A model generated the notes under the pieces. It made no database searches, had not been told where the DNA came from, and saw only the letters and a list, made by a program, of their open reading frames with translations. From Phoronis australis (lineage: Eukaryota; Phoronida; Phoronidae): a stretch of 49,242 bases of DNA. Below are positions 12,144-23,687 of this stretch, piece by piece. The DNA lies in the NCBI GenBank assembly GCA_002633005.1, contig NMRA01000109.1:933880-983121 (forward strand), read 5' to 3'. The position numbers and the translations under genes are program-made. Numbering within the stretch: the stretch's first letter is position 1; every line of letters begins with the position of its first letter.

Positions 12144-12487
12144 AATATACAGTGGTTCCAGCAGGATGGTGCTACCCCTCATACAGCCACTGGCACTCTG
12201 GACTAGCTGGACACCAAGTTCCCTGGTCTTCTCATCAGCCCTAGGCGCAATCTAGAATGGGCGCCTCATTACCCTGCTCTGAACCCCCAGATTTTTGCTT
12301 TTGGGGATATCTTAATGACAAGGTATACAAGGACAACCCCAGGACCATTCCAGATCTCAAGGAAGCAATCACCAGAGAATTCCAAGCAATATCAAAGGAG
12401 GAGTGCTGCAGTATCATGAATCACTTTGCTCGGAGAATCCAAGTGTGCCTCCAGCAGAACGGCTCCCATCTGGAGCATATTATGTAA
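12144..12487 (+). pseudogene. mariner/Tc1-type transposase, C-terminal fragment, broken
   Basis: The first frame (from 12144) reads WFQQDGATPHTA, the second catalytic aspartate motif of mariner-type DDE transposases. A TAG then interrupts, followed by WAPHYPALNP. A frameshift in a C-run at 12285-12290 moves to the frame PPDFCFWGYLNDKVYKDNPR, which continues with a typical helical tail ending at the TAA at 12485-12487. The N-terminal DNA-binding part and first catalytic Asp are absent. No terminal repeats were found around it, so this is an isolated relic. Confidence 0.85.
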
Positions 12488-12489
12488 AT

Positions 12490-13315
12490 GACGATTACTT
12501 TGTAGCCAGTAAAGCTGGAGACTTCTAGTTTTCGGTATTAGATTTCTTATCTTCTCTAGTTTCCCACAATGTATGGTTTATATACATGGTGTGTACAAAA
12601 GGTGTACTCACACTTTATCCGGTATCATAAACTCGTGTCCGTACAATGTATATAAATTCATTAAACTAATATACCGGTATTTCAAAAAAAATATACCGAA
12701 CAACTTGTTATGTTTTCTCAGCTTTTCAACTTGTTCCTGTACGCGTTTACTCGTCTAAATGGCGTTTGTTGTATGGTTGACCTATGAGAGATAATACGAC
12801 CTTCATAACAGAAATAGAATTGATGGGTTGACTGATTGATGATTTCGATTCCGAATTGCTGAACACTAAATTTATAGCCCTCAGAATACCTGAAAACGTT
12901 GGGGACCTCTGTTGTATAATTTGAGGTTATTCTTAGAATTGAGTAAATATTCTAAGTAAGCTTTAACCTGTCTGCTTTTCCTCCTTCAAAAGGATTGTTT
13001 CGAAGAATTTTCAAGCGTGGTAATTTCAAAAAGAAACTACTGGGTTAGTTCTAGGAAGCAGGTTTCCGGGTTAATTTCAAAGTGTAACTGGGATATTTTT
13101 CTAAGAATTGAACTGTACATATTAACCCATGAGACATAAGGGGCTCAGCTTGGTATTGTTGTATTTCCCGGTATTATTGATTGTCTTGGGCGTGATCTGC
13201 ACGGAAAGCGGATTTATTGGACATAATAATTAGAGTTCGTGGAAGACAGGGAATTTATTTATCATTTCCTTTTCACACACTGAGTGTGAAAGCCACTGGC
13301 TTCCCTCAGCTGCTG
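12490..13315. other. No gene recognised
   Basis: AT-rich sequence with short open frames only. No domain, tRNA or clear repeat was seen. Confidence 0.5.
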
Positions 13316-13340
13316 CTAGGAACCAGTGACTGGTTCCTAG
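13271..13340. repeat. Two adjacent short palindromes
   Basis: TTTCACAC-ACTGA-GTGTGAAA at 13271-13291 is followed by CTAGGAACCAGT-G-ACTGGTTCCTAG at 13316-13340, the latter with perfect 12-base arms and a one-base centre. The function is unknown; this may be the remains of an inverted-repeat element. Confidence 0.7.
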
Positions 13341-13430
13341 GCTGCTCCAAGTTCACGTGTGTACTCTCGTTGTCACCTACCTGTCACAAATGGTTCCATG
13401 TCGTACCGAATTGCCATCTTTCGTGAAACA

Positions 13431-13615
13431 GGGGCCTGTTTCATTGAAATGTTGTAACGTTGCTACGTCTTTTCTAATACCAATGTGTTATACTACACTC
13501 AAGTTTTTAACATAGAGTCTAAATCAAGGCTTACAACTAGTCATTACAAATTTCGACAAAAGCTTTTGTTTGGACTCTCGTAAACTTGCGCCATTTCAAT
13601 AAAAGAAACAGGCCC
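13431..13615. mobile_element. Miniature inverted-repeat element, ends GGGCCTGTTTC
   Basis: GGGGCCTGTTTC at the left is mirrored by GAAACAGGCCCG at the right, and inner TTGAAATG/CATTTCAA segments extend the pairing. Length 185 bases, non-coding. The compact size and perfect terminal pairing make a miniature DNA transposon the best reading. Confidence 0.7.
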
Positions 13616-13844
13616 GTGGAAATAGAAATTTTCATTGCGGTTTTTATAACTAAAGACACTATCAACCACGTTCTAGCTGATGTTGAATATGTCGGCATAT
13701 AGGGATCCTCTGCTTGAATTAAAATTGGTTAGTAATAAATCGCCTGTTATTCCCCTGGCGGTCATACTGAAATTAACCCGACGTGACCATCATTTGTATT
13801 GTATCTGATCTGACGCAATGACAACCTTTTAGTTCTTCTCAAAC

Positions 13845-15230
13845 TCAAAACTTTATTTCCATGATGAAACATTTATTAACTCAAACAACCAGTACATAGT
13901 TGTGCAACAATATGAAATCTAGTTAAGTGTACATCAAACAAATTACGAACGTTATCGGACCCTATAAAAGCTAGTTAGGCGAAAAAGAAGACCACCTTGC
14001 CTGAAATCTCTCAAGATCCAATTTATCATTGTAAATATTTTTTTCAGGTTGTAGTAATCACATACCTCACGTAAAAATGACTGAAAATTGGGCTTAGCCT
14101 TTTGTAGTCTTTGTCTATATAAATGAAATTTCGCTAAGCAAAGAATTAAATTTACAACTTCTAATCTACAGGCTGGGTTTCCAAACAAGGCGGAAGACAT
14201 ATTTAACTGCAGAGGGAAATTGCACTGATCCATGTTTTTAAACATCCTCAAAACTTCTGAACAAGTGAACATTCCCAATACAAATGTAGAATTGTGTCTT
14301 CATGTTGCTCACAGAAAGAACACAAAGACGATTCACTAACACCTATTTTCTTTAAATAAGAGTTTGTACCAATAAGTCTGTGGTTGATACGGAATTTAAA
14401 CCATCTGAGTCTGACATCGGAAGTACAATGATAAATTACAGAATGAATTTTTTCCAAGATTGAGTATCATCGCATAAGTTAATTTCTCTCTCCCACTTCA
14501 ATTCTGCGACATGGTTTACATACAATTTAGAAATGAATAATTCATAGATTTTCCCCGTCCCTTTATTTTCCGAGGAGATTCGAAAAATATGTTCTGGAAA
14601 AAGTGGAGTGACTATAGTACCCTTGTCTTTTAGATGATTCCAAGAACGAAGTAATGAACTTCGAATTCCATAAAAATGAGTAATACAAGGACAACATTGA
14701 AAACGTGTACAAAAGGTATGATAATCATAAATATAGCCTTTATCAGGGTCAATTAAATCAATGAAATTTTGGGGTTATACCTCAAAGGTTGGTACAAAGG
14801 ATCATCTATCTCACACAGATTGATAAATTCGTATAAGATATAAAAAATATCCTTCCAAAAATATTCTTAGTACGGTTAGATGCTTCAAGGAAAAAACAAG
14901 AACCTAACTGAAAAGAGTCATTTTTTATATTAGGAATAATTTCACATAAAATATTTAGCCAAGGAGAAGTATTGTTATAATAATTTTTGAAGAATCTTCG
15001 AATCCAAGTTAGTTTAATAGCTTTGACAAATGACGCAATATGGACCATATTCCCACCTCCATCTTCAGATTTCTGTACCATGGTTTTTCTAGAGATTCTA
15101 TCAGAAGAGGTACCCCATATAAAATTAAAAAAATATTTTTTCAATGTCCTTAAAATGTAGCACTTGGAAGAGGAAGTATGTAAAAAAAGTGAATCAGTTT
15201 TGGTAATAAAAAAGATTTGACAACCGTTAT
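13845..15230 (-). pseudogene. LINE (non-LTR) ORF2 C-terminal part, degraded
   Basis: Read on the minus strand from about 15220 down, the first recognisable block is ILRTLKKYFFNFIWG, then KTMVQKSEDGGGNMVHI and KAIKLTWIRRFFKN. This is the region just after the reverse transcriptase fingers/palm in L1/Tx1-type elements. After frame breaks, 14457-14248 gives LRWFKFRINHRLIGTNSYLK and then CSFCEQHEDTILHLYWEC, the zinc-knuckle (zf-RVT) near the ORF2 end. 14278-13952 gives the final helical segment with ILCLAKFHLYRQR. AATAAA on the minus strand at 13857-13852 may be the element's poly(A) signal. The RT catalytic YxDD and endonuclease are outside the preserved part. Not functional. Confidence 0.85.
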
Positions 15231-16199
15231 CTTACTAGTTTAAGTGAATCATGTCCTGTAAGTTGACAGAGAAGGTAATTCCAAGAGATGTGAACTGGGA
15301 ACTTGCCCATTTTAAATCTTTTTCACAGCAAAACTTTAACGAATACACTCAACTCACTGGCACTTCCCACGCATTGCCTTGGAAATATACTAATTCTACC
15401 ACGACTCGAATCTTGCATTTTCCTAAAGAATGGCACCAGTGCACGTACTCATAGATTTACTCACGTTGATACGAGAAATCTGTTTGTTTTGAGGATTGGC
15501 CTTGTTGGCACTCCCGTTCCTCTTATCGACCCGACTCAGCATACCAAGGTCATAGTATCGTGTACAATCTTTACAATGTCTTTACCCTCTTGTTGTGGTG
15601 ATAATTAACAGAAAACCTAAGGCGCCTTAAACCTGCGTATATATTTTGAGCTACAAAAATCATAAGTCGTTTTAGTTTCTGTTATTGTTTTTGAAAATGG
15701 AGTCGGAAGTGGGGTATTTTTCAGTTGCTCAGTTTTTCTAAAAGAAAAACCACCTGAGACGAGCAAAAATGATGCAGGGTTTGTTTGTTTTTCTTATCTT
15801 TTGGGAAATCGTGTCATTTTAAACCTTCTACCATAATTCAGTTACGTACTTTTGTGCAGCGTTTCAAAAAACACACGAAATCTTGGCTGGTATAAAAATG
15901 AATCGGAGCTAAGTCCAGAACCAACTTTTGCTTTTTTGCCTAAACGGGCGACCGCTGGCCGAGCTCAAACCATTCGCTGAGTGATCGATGTCTGTGATGA
16001 AGAAATCGGTCCGGTGGCAAAAAAAAAATTTCTAACGGTGTCCAAAGTGCTGATTTTTATGCGACGTCCGGACGACGCTGCTTATAATCCAACCAACTGC
16101 CGGTCGACAAGACCATTTCAAGCGCGGAAACTTCTCGGATGAGCGTTGGGAGCTTCATGTGGCCGAGCCAATAGGAACTCAGACCAGTCATATAAATAT
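15231..16199. other. No gene recognised
   Basis: Two overlapping plus-strand open frames at 15251-15608 show no domain and read as random. Otherwise AT-rich sequence with nothing recognised. Confidence 0.45.
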
Positions 16200-16261
16200 G
16201 TTCCCTGCGTGCTCAGCCCAGCCAGCACGGCTACCGCCCCACCTAGCGGCACGCAGGGAAC
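16200..16261. repeat. 13-base inverted repeat around a GC-rich loop
   Basis: GTTCCCTGCGTGC at 16200-16212 pairs perfectly with GCACGCAGGGAAC at 16249-16261. It could be the ends of a tiny insertion or a cruciform-forming site. No further support. Confidence 0.6.
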
Positions 16262-16544
16262 CAGCGAGATAAAGATGAATGACTAAAAGTTAAAATATCT
16301 TTTTACAGGAAGCAGTACGTACCGGCAACAATTGCATAAAGTAGCTACGGGGATTCGGACCGATTGATATGACGCCAAGATATAATTCGTTCTAGCGCTT
16401 TCTGTATTTAACTCTTATTATTGTAAGTTGTATTTTTCATAACAAACATTAAAAAAAACCCCGTCAAGTTCCATATTGTTCCACGGCGTGCATTTTCCTT
16501 AAGTTTCCATCACTAGGGCACGATTCAACTTGTAGCTGTAATAT

Positions 16545-16583
16545 CAGGAAGGCATTACCAGCCACTGTGGTAACGCCTTCCTG
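16545..16583. repeat. Short hairpin, 16-base arms
   Basis: CAGGAAGGCATTACCA and TGGTAACGCCTTCCTG pair with one A-C mismatch around a 7-base loop. The stem is too short for a typical metazoan pre-miRNA, so it is recorded only as a structure. Confidence 0.6.
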
Positions 16584-16861
16584 CTAATACCAATGTCAGT
16601 CAGTGACTGGAATTTTGAAGAAAATTACATAATCATGCCGCCAAACAAGTAGTCTTTTCTCATTACCAACACGTTAACAAATACAAACTCAAACTGCCTC
16701 CAAACTTGGCCTATATGCAGAACTGAAATTTTGACAGTCCTGCTGTTCAGCGCCACCAGTCAGCCAAGGAGCTCTCATTTTACGACCTTCCATCTTGCAC
16801 CACCATGCACTACTTTCCACGATCGTGTCATGTTCCAGATGGTGCTCATGTTAGATCTAAT

Positions 16862-18066
16862 CATAGGGGGATTTAGGGGGAGGGGGCAGGGGGGCCCCGG
16901 CCCCCACCCTTAGCTGCCGCAAAATAATAAAACAGCAAGAGCGTAGGGAAATGTTGAGTTTATTAATTAACACCGGTAATTAACAGTATACGACTGCAAC
17001 AAGATTGAAATGTGTGCAGTTTTAGTCTGTTTGTGGGGGGGGGGGGGTTAGATCCAATTTCAAGTGTCAAATTCGGAACACGGCGCAATCGTAACAGAAC
17101 TATGGCTAAGTGTAGGCTCTCCCGCAATATCCCAGACGACCGGCAGTGGCGCTGCGCACTACGACTCCGTTTCCGTCGTCTGCTTCACTGTGCAATGAAG
17201 AAAAATTACTTCATTTTTTAAAGAAATTTTAATCTGAGTGACGATGAAAAAACAGAAGCTGCTGGTAAGATGCGAATTTTAATCGAAACCTTAGTGAATC
17301 ACTCAGAAATTCATAATTCTCGCTTTGTCAAACCTTAACTTAAGACGATTTCCAAAGCAATCGCGTGATTAATGCCAACACAAAAAACGGATTTGGTCTC
17401 TTGGGCAATTGAAAACTATTTTGAATACAACAAATTTGTTACGAACTGATTGGACAGAATATAAAAAGTGTCATAAGCATTACAAAAAGAAGTAGGTTTC
17501 GCGCGCAAACGCTGTGGACCATAAACAAGNCGTTGTTCAATGCTAGTCGCTGATCTCTTGTGTTCAACCCATGATGTCACATGGCGGGAAATGTGAAAAT
17601 TGGCAAAATTGAAAGAGAAATCAAAATTTCGAGCTAATAACACAAAAAAATCATGGATTTGGCTTAATTTTATGTCATACACTTAGTCTGTGACCACCGG
17701 TAATTCGAAATGTGCAAAAATCCATGGTGTGTACTGTTTAAGAGTGAAATCGTGGTGGTGCAGTGGTAGAGCACGCGCTCTCTCTTCGCCAGGTCGTGAA
17801 TTCGAGTCTGTGGTAATTGCAGTTTTTCAAGTTTGACACGTTCTCCGTGTTTTTTTTTCTTTGCCTTTTCTCTTGGATAATACTTCAGGAATCAAGGAAA
17901 TGCTTGATTTTTAGAGGAAAAAACAGAAAAATTTTCCTGGAGGGAGGGGGGAAAACCACCTCCCGACCTTCCCACATTAGGTGCTATGCGCATCTACAAT
18001 CGTGCTTTGCGCAAATGTTTACAGACAAAATGTTGCCCCCCCTGTGATATCCTAGATCCGCCACTG
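16862..18066 (-). mobile_element. hAT-like element, family CAGTGGCGGA, 1.2 kb
   Basis: The left end CATAGGGGGATTTAGGGGG and right end GATATCCTAGATCCGCCACTG are the reverse of the 2030-2346 element, so this is a longer member in the opposite orientation. CTAAT directly abuts both outer ends (16857-16861 and 18067-18071). A contig join (n at 17530) lies inside. The open frames at 17012-17221 and 17416-17682 have no recognisable domain. A tRNA-like segment lies at 17751-17812. Confidence 0.65.
17751..17812 (+). repeat. tRNA-like (SINE-type) pol III module
   Basis: GTGGTGCAGTGGTAGAGCAC resembles a tRNA D-arm/A box, and GTGAATTCGAGTCTG about 30 bases later resembles a B box (GGTTCGANTCC) with changes. 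The spacing fits a tRNA-derived module, but the T-arm and acceptor pairing are poor, so this is not a functional tRNA. It is most likely a SINE head or tRNA pseudogene carried inside the hAT-like element. Confidence 0.5.
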
Positions 18067-18920
18067 CTAATACAAATCATGTTTTAAATCTATTGCTTCA
18101 TCGTGGAACTGTCAGTGTAGCAAAGAACTAATTTGGTACTATAAAATCTTCCCTTTTTCGCTTTTCATGGTCTTCTAATGTTATTTCGGCAATTTTTAAA
18201 AATATAGTTTGATGGTAGCTATGGTGCAGAACCTGAACATGGTAAATCAATGATTTGTTGCTACATATCGTTTATGAAAAATGACAAAATAAAATTTCAC
18301 TTGTCCAACATCTTGTATCAAAATCTGTGAGACTTTATCGTGCACGAAATAAAATCTCCACTTCCAGTTCAAGCGAACGAATAAAAGATGCCCCTTCCAG
18401 AAGAATTATTATTTAGCAGGTAAAACGTTGATGCACATGACACCATTTTCAAGAGATCGGAAATTCAGAAAGAAGACGGCTTGCTCGGTTTGCGAATATC
18501 GCTGTGCTTAGTGAATCGAGGCTCCGACGCGCGAAGAAATCGCTGGGAAGACCACCTCAGTAGCCCAATTAGATGAACTTCAATCATTGGCGTTACTGTA
18601 AAGATAATCTTTATGGCAGTAATCCATTGTTCCTCTTAACACATGAGATCGAGTTCAGGCAAATCCTGTCGACGCTTGCAAAACAGACTCTTCTGAACTT
18701 AACAGTTCGACTACGGGGACACATGCTCCGTCGCAGTGTGATTCATGATCTCTGCGTGTCCTGAATGCTAAATTTTTAATTTGGTGTAGAGCTACTGAGC
18801 ATCCATTATTAAATAAAATCTCATTTCATGTCCATAACTTTAATTTCTTGTGTGTTATTTCATCTTTTCAAGTGTTACCTTTTCGAAACCTCAGTTAATA
18901 CTTGAATTTGTCATTTTTCC
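18067..18920. other. Upstream region of the first MS4A-like gene; no coding region recognised
   Basis: AT-rich, with one 63-codon open frame (18573-18764) lacking recognisable features. It probably contains intron and perhaps a non-coding first exon of the gene at 18938. I cannot place a promoter or first exon with confidence. Confidence 0.4.
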
Positions 18921-18923
18921 TCT

Positions 18924-18925
18924 AG
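18924..18925 (+). promoter_or_regulatory. 3' splice site before the first MS4A-like gene
   Basis: TCATTTTTCCTCTAG ends at 18925, a pyrimidine tract plus AG. The predicted exon starts 12 bases before the ATG at 18938. The same arrangement upstream of the other two paralogues supports it. Confidence 0.65.
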
Positions 18926-18937
18926 ATTGTCATCACA

Positions 18938-19348
18938 ATGGCTGAAGAAGTTCCCAACTACAACGCTGGCATGGGAAAAGGTCTGGGCATAGCGCACATA
19001 GTCCTCGGAGGGATTTGTTTCGTGTGCGGTATTGTCGTTCTCGTAATTTACGGCACTTTGTGGTCCTATATCACTGGAGCCTGCGAAATATGGTTGCCGA
19101 TAATTTTCATCGCCACCGGAATTCTGGGTGTAGCAGCTTCGCGTTCGTCCACCAGGAATTTGATAATGGCTTACATGGTGCTTTCCATTATTTCTTGTGT
19201 GGGCTCGCTCGGACTGTTCGTAGCTGGATGTCGCTTTGCACCTCTTCTCAGCGTTCACATTGCAATTTTGATTTTCGGCTTTGCAGAATTTGTCGTCGCC
19301 GTAATGTCATCCGTCATCACTGGTCGTGCGGTTTGCAGCAACCAGTAA
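18938..19348 (+). CDS. MS4A/CD20-like four-transmembrane protein, paralogue 1
   Basis: This 136-residue protein has four hydrophobic helices at about 16-38, 51-68, 74-97 and 105-127, with short polar termini. Between helices 1 and 2 lies LWSYITGACEIWLPI and within helix 2 GILGVAAS, motifs shared with the paralogues at 28375 and 39055. This matches the CD20-like (MS4A) fold of small tetraspan membrane proteins, which in vertebrates act at the cell surface in signalling or ion/lipid-related roles; the exact function here is unknown. The whole CDS is in one exon, preceded by a splice acceptor 12 bases upstream of the only plausible ATG. Vertebrate MS4A genes usually split their coding region over several exons. 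A possible AATAAA lies at 19680. The fourth helix ends in a short basic and Cys tail (GRAVCSNQ). Another tetraspan family is possible but less likely. Confidence 0.85.
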   Translation: MAEEVPNYNAGMGKGLGIAHIVLGGICFVCGIVVLVIYGTLWSYITGACEIWLPIIFIATGILGVAASRSSTRNLIMAYMVLSIISCVGSLGLFVAGCRFAPLLSVHIAILIFGFAEFVVAVMSSVITGRAVCSNQ

Positions 19349-19679
19349 TTTACAGAATGCCGACTGTCTTCTCGGAACAATTAATGTAAAATGCACTCAA
19401 CATATAAAACGCTTGGGATTTGTCGAACTATTATGTTCATCTGTAGATCACTAAAACATGTTAACAAGAACTTGTCTTGATAAAGGGAACTCAGGCTTGT
19501 AAATCAGTGAACATACATAACATTCATTTAGATAAGTGCCAGATTATGTAGCCAGAGCAAAGGCAAAGGGTAAATTGCAACGGACCTCCTCCAAGAGGCG
19601 TGCCTTTTAGGAGGAGAGTCACATAACAAAGAATATTGTTTTGAAATGGCGGAAGCGTGACAGCTGATTCTATTATGTT

Positions 19680-19685
19680 AATAAA
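19680..19685 (+). promoter_or_regulatory. Possible poly(A) signal of MS4A-like paralogue 1
   Basis: AATAAA about 330 bases after the stop codon, in an AT-rich context. It is the first such motif I found downstream of the gene. Confidence 0.35.
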
Positions 19686-19689
19686 AACA

Positions 19690-20249
19690 ACGATGGTTTG
19701 AAATCGACTTGATTCTATAGTCGAGACACTCTGAGATCACAGAAACGGCACTGTAGCGTCAAGTTATTAAACCATTAGATTTCATCCGAGTTATAACAGT
19801 CTACAAGAGAAACAATTGGTGTGGAGGGAGTGAACAGAAATTTCCCACAAAGTTCTTTCCCAGAAGGCGTTTCTTGCATGTGCCACTCAGACGGATGACT
19901 TTTGCTTGACCAGTTTCTCCATGAAGGGTGGCGTTCCCGATTTGTTATCAAGCAAAAGAGTTCAATCTATGGGGTAAAAACTCTACAAAAGAGTCTCTTT
20001 TCAACAGAACGCGCAGGTGGGCACAGTTATCAAGTTAGGTATGCGTTTAACAAAGACTGCTGTGTGTATGAAAGATTGTTTTCGAAGCGGCCGCAAACCT
20101 GTCAATCGTCACAAAAACCAATTTCGATCTAGGTCCGTAACCGTTCATTGTAAAATTGGTCTAGAGTTGTTCTTTAGCCGATAAAAGTATTTTTCTTGCC
20201 GTTGGAAAGAACTGACAATTTGCTTCTGCCTCAGACCACGCCCTGAAAG
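19690..20249. other. No gene recognised
   Basis: The short open frame at 19902-20132 has no domain. Nothing else recognised. Confidence 0.45.
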
Positions 20250-20836
20250 TTGACTAATTGCCACGACGTGCCATTTTATTCGCCGAACACGATCTCAAAG
20301 AATATCCAAGTGTTAATTCTTTGCAAGACCAAAAAGTCCCTTCTCATCTGAGTAAGAAACAAGCTGAAATCAATTCATAACGATATTAGTGGTCTAAATC
20401 TAAATTGACAAAAATTTCCACTTTTAAATTAAAATGTACCAAGTCTTAAGTACCGTTGTGCTTCTAATGATAGACTCAACTGGTTTCAATTACGTACATA
20501 AATTAATTCGTGCAAACTCTTAAAGTTGTGAGTTTCGCCAATTGTCTTTGCACTCTTACTGCGAGCAAAAGAAAGAATCGATATATTTGAAATGTTGACT
20601 TGTCACTACGTGCCATTATAGTTGCCGGGCATGATCTCAAAGAAAAAACAATTGTAAGTTCTTTGCAAGATCAAAGAGGTCTTATATTAATTAGTACAAA
20701 CTCTTACTTACACAAAAGTGTTGGTGTTTGCGAGTTGCCTTCTCATTTTTACTGTGAGCTGAAGAAAGAAACATTGTTACATTCATACTCGGAATGTTCA
20801 TTTGTTCAGGAATTTCGACATCGTTTAGAATCATAG
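20250..20836 (+). pseudogene. Degraded LINE fragments, two related pieces
   Basis: Bases 20250-20340 and 20596-20680 are diverged copies of one sequence (shared YCACKACGTGCCATT, GATCTCAAAGAA and TTCTTTGCAAGA). The second continues into a frame reading STNSYLHKSVGVCELPSHFY and ETLLHSYSECSFVQEF at 20690-20836. This aligns with the zinc-knuckle region of the minus-strand LINE at 14248-14457 (TNSYLKKIGVSES, LHLYWECSLVQKF). These are old fragments of the same LINE family in the opposite orientation. Cysteines of the zinc knuckle are partly lost. Confidence 0.65.
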
Positions 20837-23520
20837 CTGATGGACCAGTCTAATCTGCCTTGTTTGTATTTTCACCCTATTAAATTAATGCTCTGCTTAG
20901 AAAAATGCTAAACTCGATTTTCATGTATTCTTGCGTGAAGCTTTTTGAATATAGCAACCTGGAACATTTTATTAACTATTTAAGTTGACTCCTGAAACCT
21001 GTGTTTTACACAGGGTTTAGTACTACAAATGTGTTTATTTGAATTAGGTTGTTGTTCCTGGAACTGTTGGATGATGCAGCAAACTTCCTGTTAAAAATGT
21101 AGCGGAAAAAACACATGCGTCATGGAGGCCTATAATCGCACAAGCACTTAACAAACGTGTCCCATTCAAGAACACTAATTCTCTAGACACGTTGAGTATA
21201 TCGTACTCCGACGCTTTGAAAGGATGCGTATCCCAACACTGTAATATTCCAGAGGTACTGGTGCATCTGTAAAAATAGTGAAGCGCTTATCCACCGTAAA
21301 GCTGGATACAAAAGCGGAAACATAGGACTACAACTAGCACGCTGCTTTTTACTGTGAGTAATGGAATTTCATTTCGTCCACATCGCCACTGAAAAAATTA
21401 CTAACAAACTTTTGTTACAAATTAATGCAAGTGATTGACTCAAAACTATACACATTTCCGCAAGATCGTCGATTAACGACACATTCAATTTTTCTGGGAC
21501 AATTTGCAGAAGAGCGCAAGTCTGATCTTCGGCTGTCAAACGTTTACATCCCGTTCTGCGTTATCGGGTTCGTATGCAACGTTCAGAAACCACTCTTATG
21601 CACTGTCCTCCTAAACGGTGTTAGGAATTATTTTCAAAACTGTCCACTTTTGCATGAGAGGCTATCAAAAATAACTGTTAAGATTATAATAAAAAATGAA
21701 AAATTGCATAAAACGAAAAGAAATTAATACTTTAGAAAACTGCAGCTGCTTTTTGAGATTTTCATCTTGAAAATTTACATCGAACGAAATTTAGTCACGG
21801 TAATGATATCGCTGTTTTTCTATAGATGTAATTTTCTTCTTTGTTAAATTTTAGTTTAAAAAGACATGATCACGAGATCCAAAGGATAACAGACTAGTAT
21901 AAAGTCAAACATCAGATTCTACAAGCTTTCTGCTCTCATAAAATATAAATATATTTACTGATACTTGGCTAAATACACCGACTCGTCGATGATGTCCAAC
22001 AAAGACTTTTATCAAAACGCATCATAAATACTAAGAAGTGGACATGTGGCCCAGTGTTAGTTGACCTGAATTTTAATCGACGCTAATTTTCAGGCCAAAG
22101 AAGTTATTCGCAGCAACTATGAGAACAGATCATTTCTTTAAAGTTACATTTAAATTAAAAATCTTATCTTTCAACTGTTAATTTAAAAGTAACAAAATTT
22201 CCACAACTAAAAATCATTAAATGCACAGTCCTCAGGAAAAGTGCTCCTATTCGGAATGGATTCAACACCTCGTTGAGACTTGTACATGAAGAGCCACACG
22301 TGAATCAATGAGATGAATGAGCAATGTTTGGTATTGATGCTGTAAAGGTGAATACCGTTGGTCCTTAATTTCGGGTAGAAATTAAGCAAGAAGAACACCG
22401 AGGTCCTGGACAGGACCGCTTTGTTTCACTCCTCAAACAGAACTAGTCAACGCACAGCAGGACACAACCCACGTAAAACCCATTTCTGGTTTACCTAACA
22501 ATGATTAGTATACAAAGCCAAGGTGATCCAATGTTTACATGAAAATAGCGAGAGTTGCGAGAATCACAGCCACAATAACTAAAACAGCATTGCATTCAGA
22601 ACACTGATTTTCTAAGAATCTTCCAATGACACGATTGGCTACTTAGGAAAAGGGAGCGACCGACTGATTGGAGGCGAGGTGGCCGAGAGGCCTATAAAGA
22701 GGTAAACTTTCCAGTTGCGTTATCTTCAACATACCTGACCGCGAAGGATTCGGGCTTTGAGGAAGGTGAACTGACATTTCATTTACCGGACAACGAAAAC
22801 AGCATTCCAGAAAGGTGTTCAAATCGATTTTGTTCTCACTAAAAACGTTTTCTGGACATAAGGTAATGTTTTGTACAAAAGACGCAGGTGTATCTATTTC
22901 GGCACTCCCACGGGGAAACAACATAGTACTGAGAAAGTAGATCTATCATGTAACCGTTTCAATCTTTCTTATTTAGACAGTGTGGAAAGTCGATTTACAA
23001 ATTCGAATAGACACACGATATTGCTTTCTGAGTTTTTACTTGTTTTTATCATTAGCGTTATTTCAGCTAAGTCATCAAAACAGATAATTATTTTCGTGTA
23101 AAATGCATCGGGCACTAAATGTGTGGACTAAATGTTTGCATTAAATATGACAGACTTAAAGGTACTTTAGAATACTTTGGTAACGGTCTTTCCTTCAAAC
23201 AAGTGTTGGGAATCTGGTGAAATGCACTGCGTACGATCTTTGGTTCGTTGTGTTTCATGTAGACAAAGTAAAATCCGATCATAAAGTTTTAATTCATCTG
23301 CTGAAAGACAAAGAACTCAGGATCGTCTTTTCTTACCTAAACACATCCTTGGAGGCAATTTTCTAGTATTGAGCAATTACGTGCATTGGTCTACACCGTT
23401 TACTTAATGTTCTGGTCTAAACCAAGAATTTTTCTTAGAAAACATCTTTGTGTCGGATTCGTGTTACGTAATATTTTGAAGAAAAATAAATAACCTCGTC
23501 ACATTTCGTAGAATTTTGAT
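20837..23520. other. No gene recognised
   Basis: About 2.7 kb of AT-rich sequence. Open frames at 21425-21727 (100 codons, plus) and 22643-22924 (93 codons, minus) lack domains, signal peptides or splice context strong enough to support a gene. Confidence 0.45.
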
Positions 23521-23687
23521 ATCGTATGATTAAATGAATATGTTTACTGAAAGATTCATAATCCAAAAACTTAAATACATATCTTCATCTTTATTATTTC
23601 CGTGATCAGTGTTTTACTGAGAATCATATGATTGAGTGAATATTTTTAATGAAAGATTCTTAATCCAAAAACTGAATCACATATCTT
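23521..23687. repeat. Diverged tandem pair, about 65-base unit
   Basis: ATCGTATGATTAAATGAATA at 23521 and ATCATATGATTGAGTGAATA at 23623 begin two copies that both contain GAAAGATTC, TAATCCAAAAACT and ACATATCTT. The copies are about 102 bases apart with a spacer. Non-coding. Confidence 0.75.

Noticed and set aside
16545-16583. Possible microRNA precursor
   Set aside because: The stem is only 16 pairs, well short of a normal pre-miRNA hairpin.
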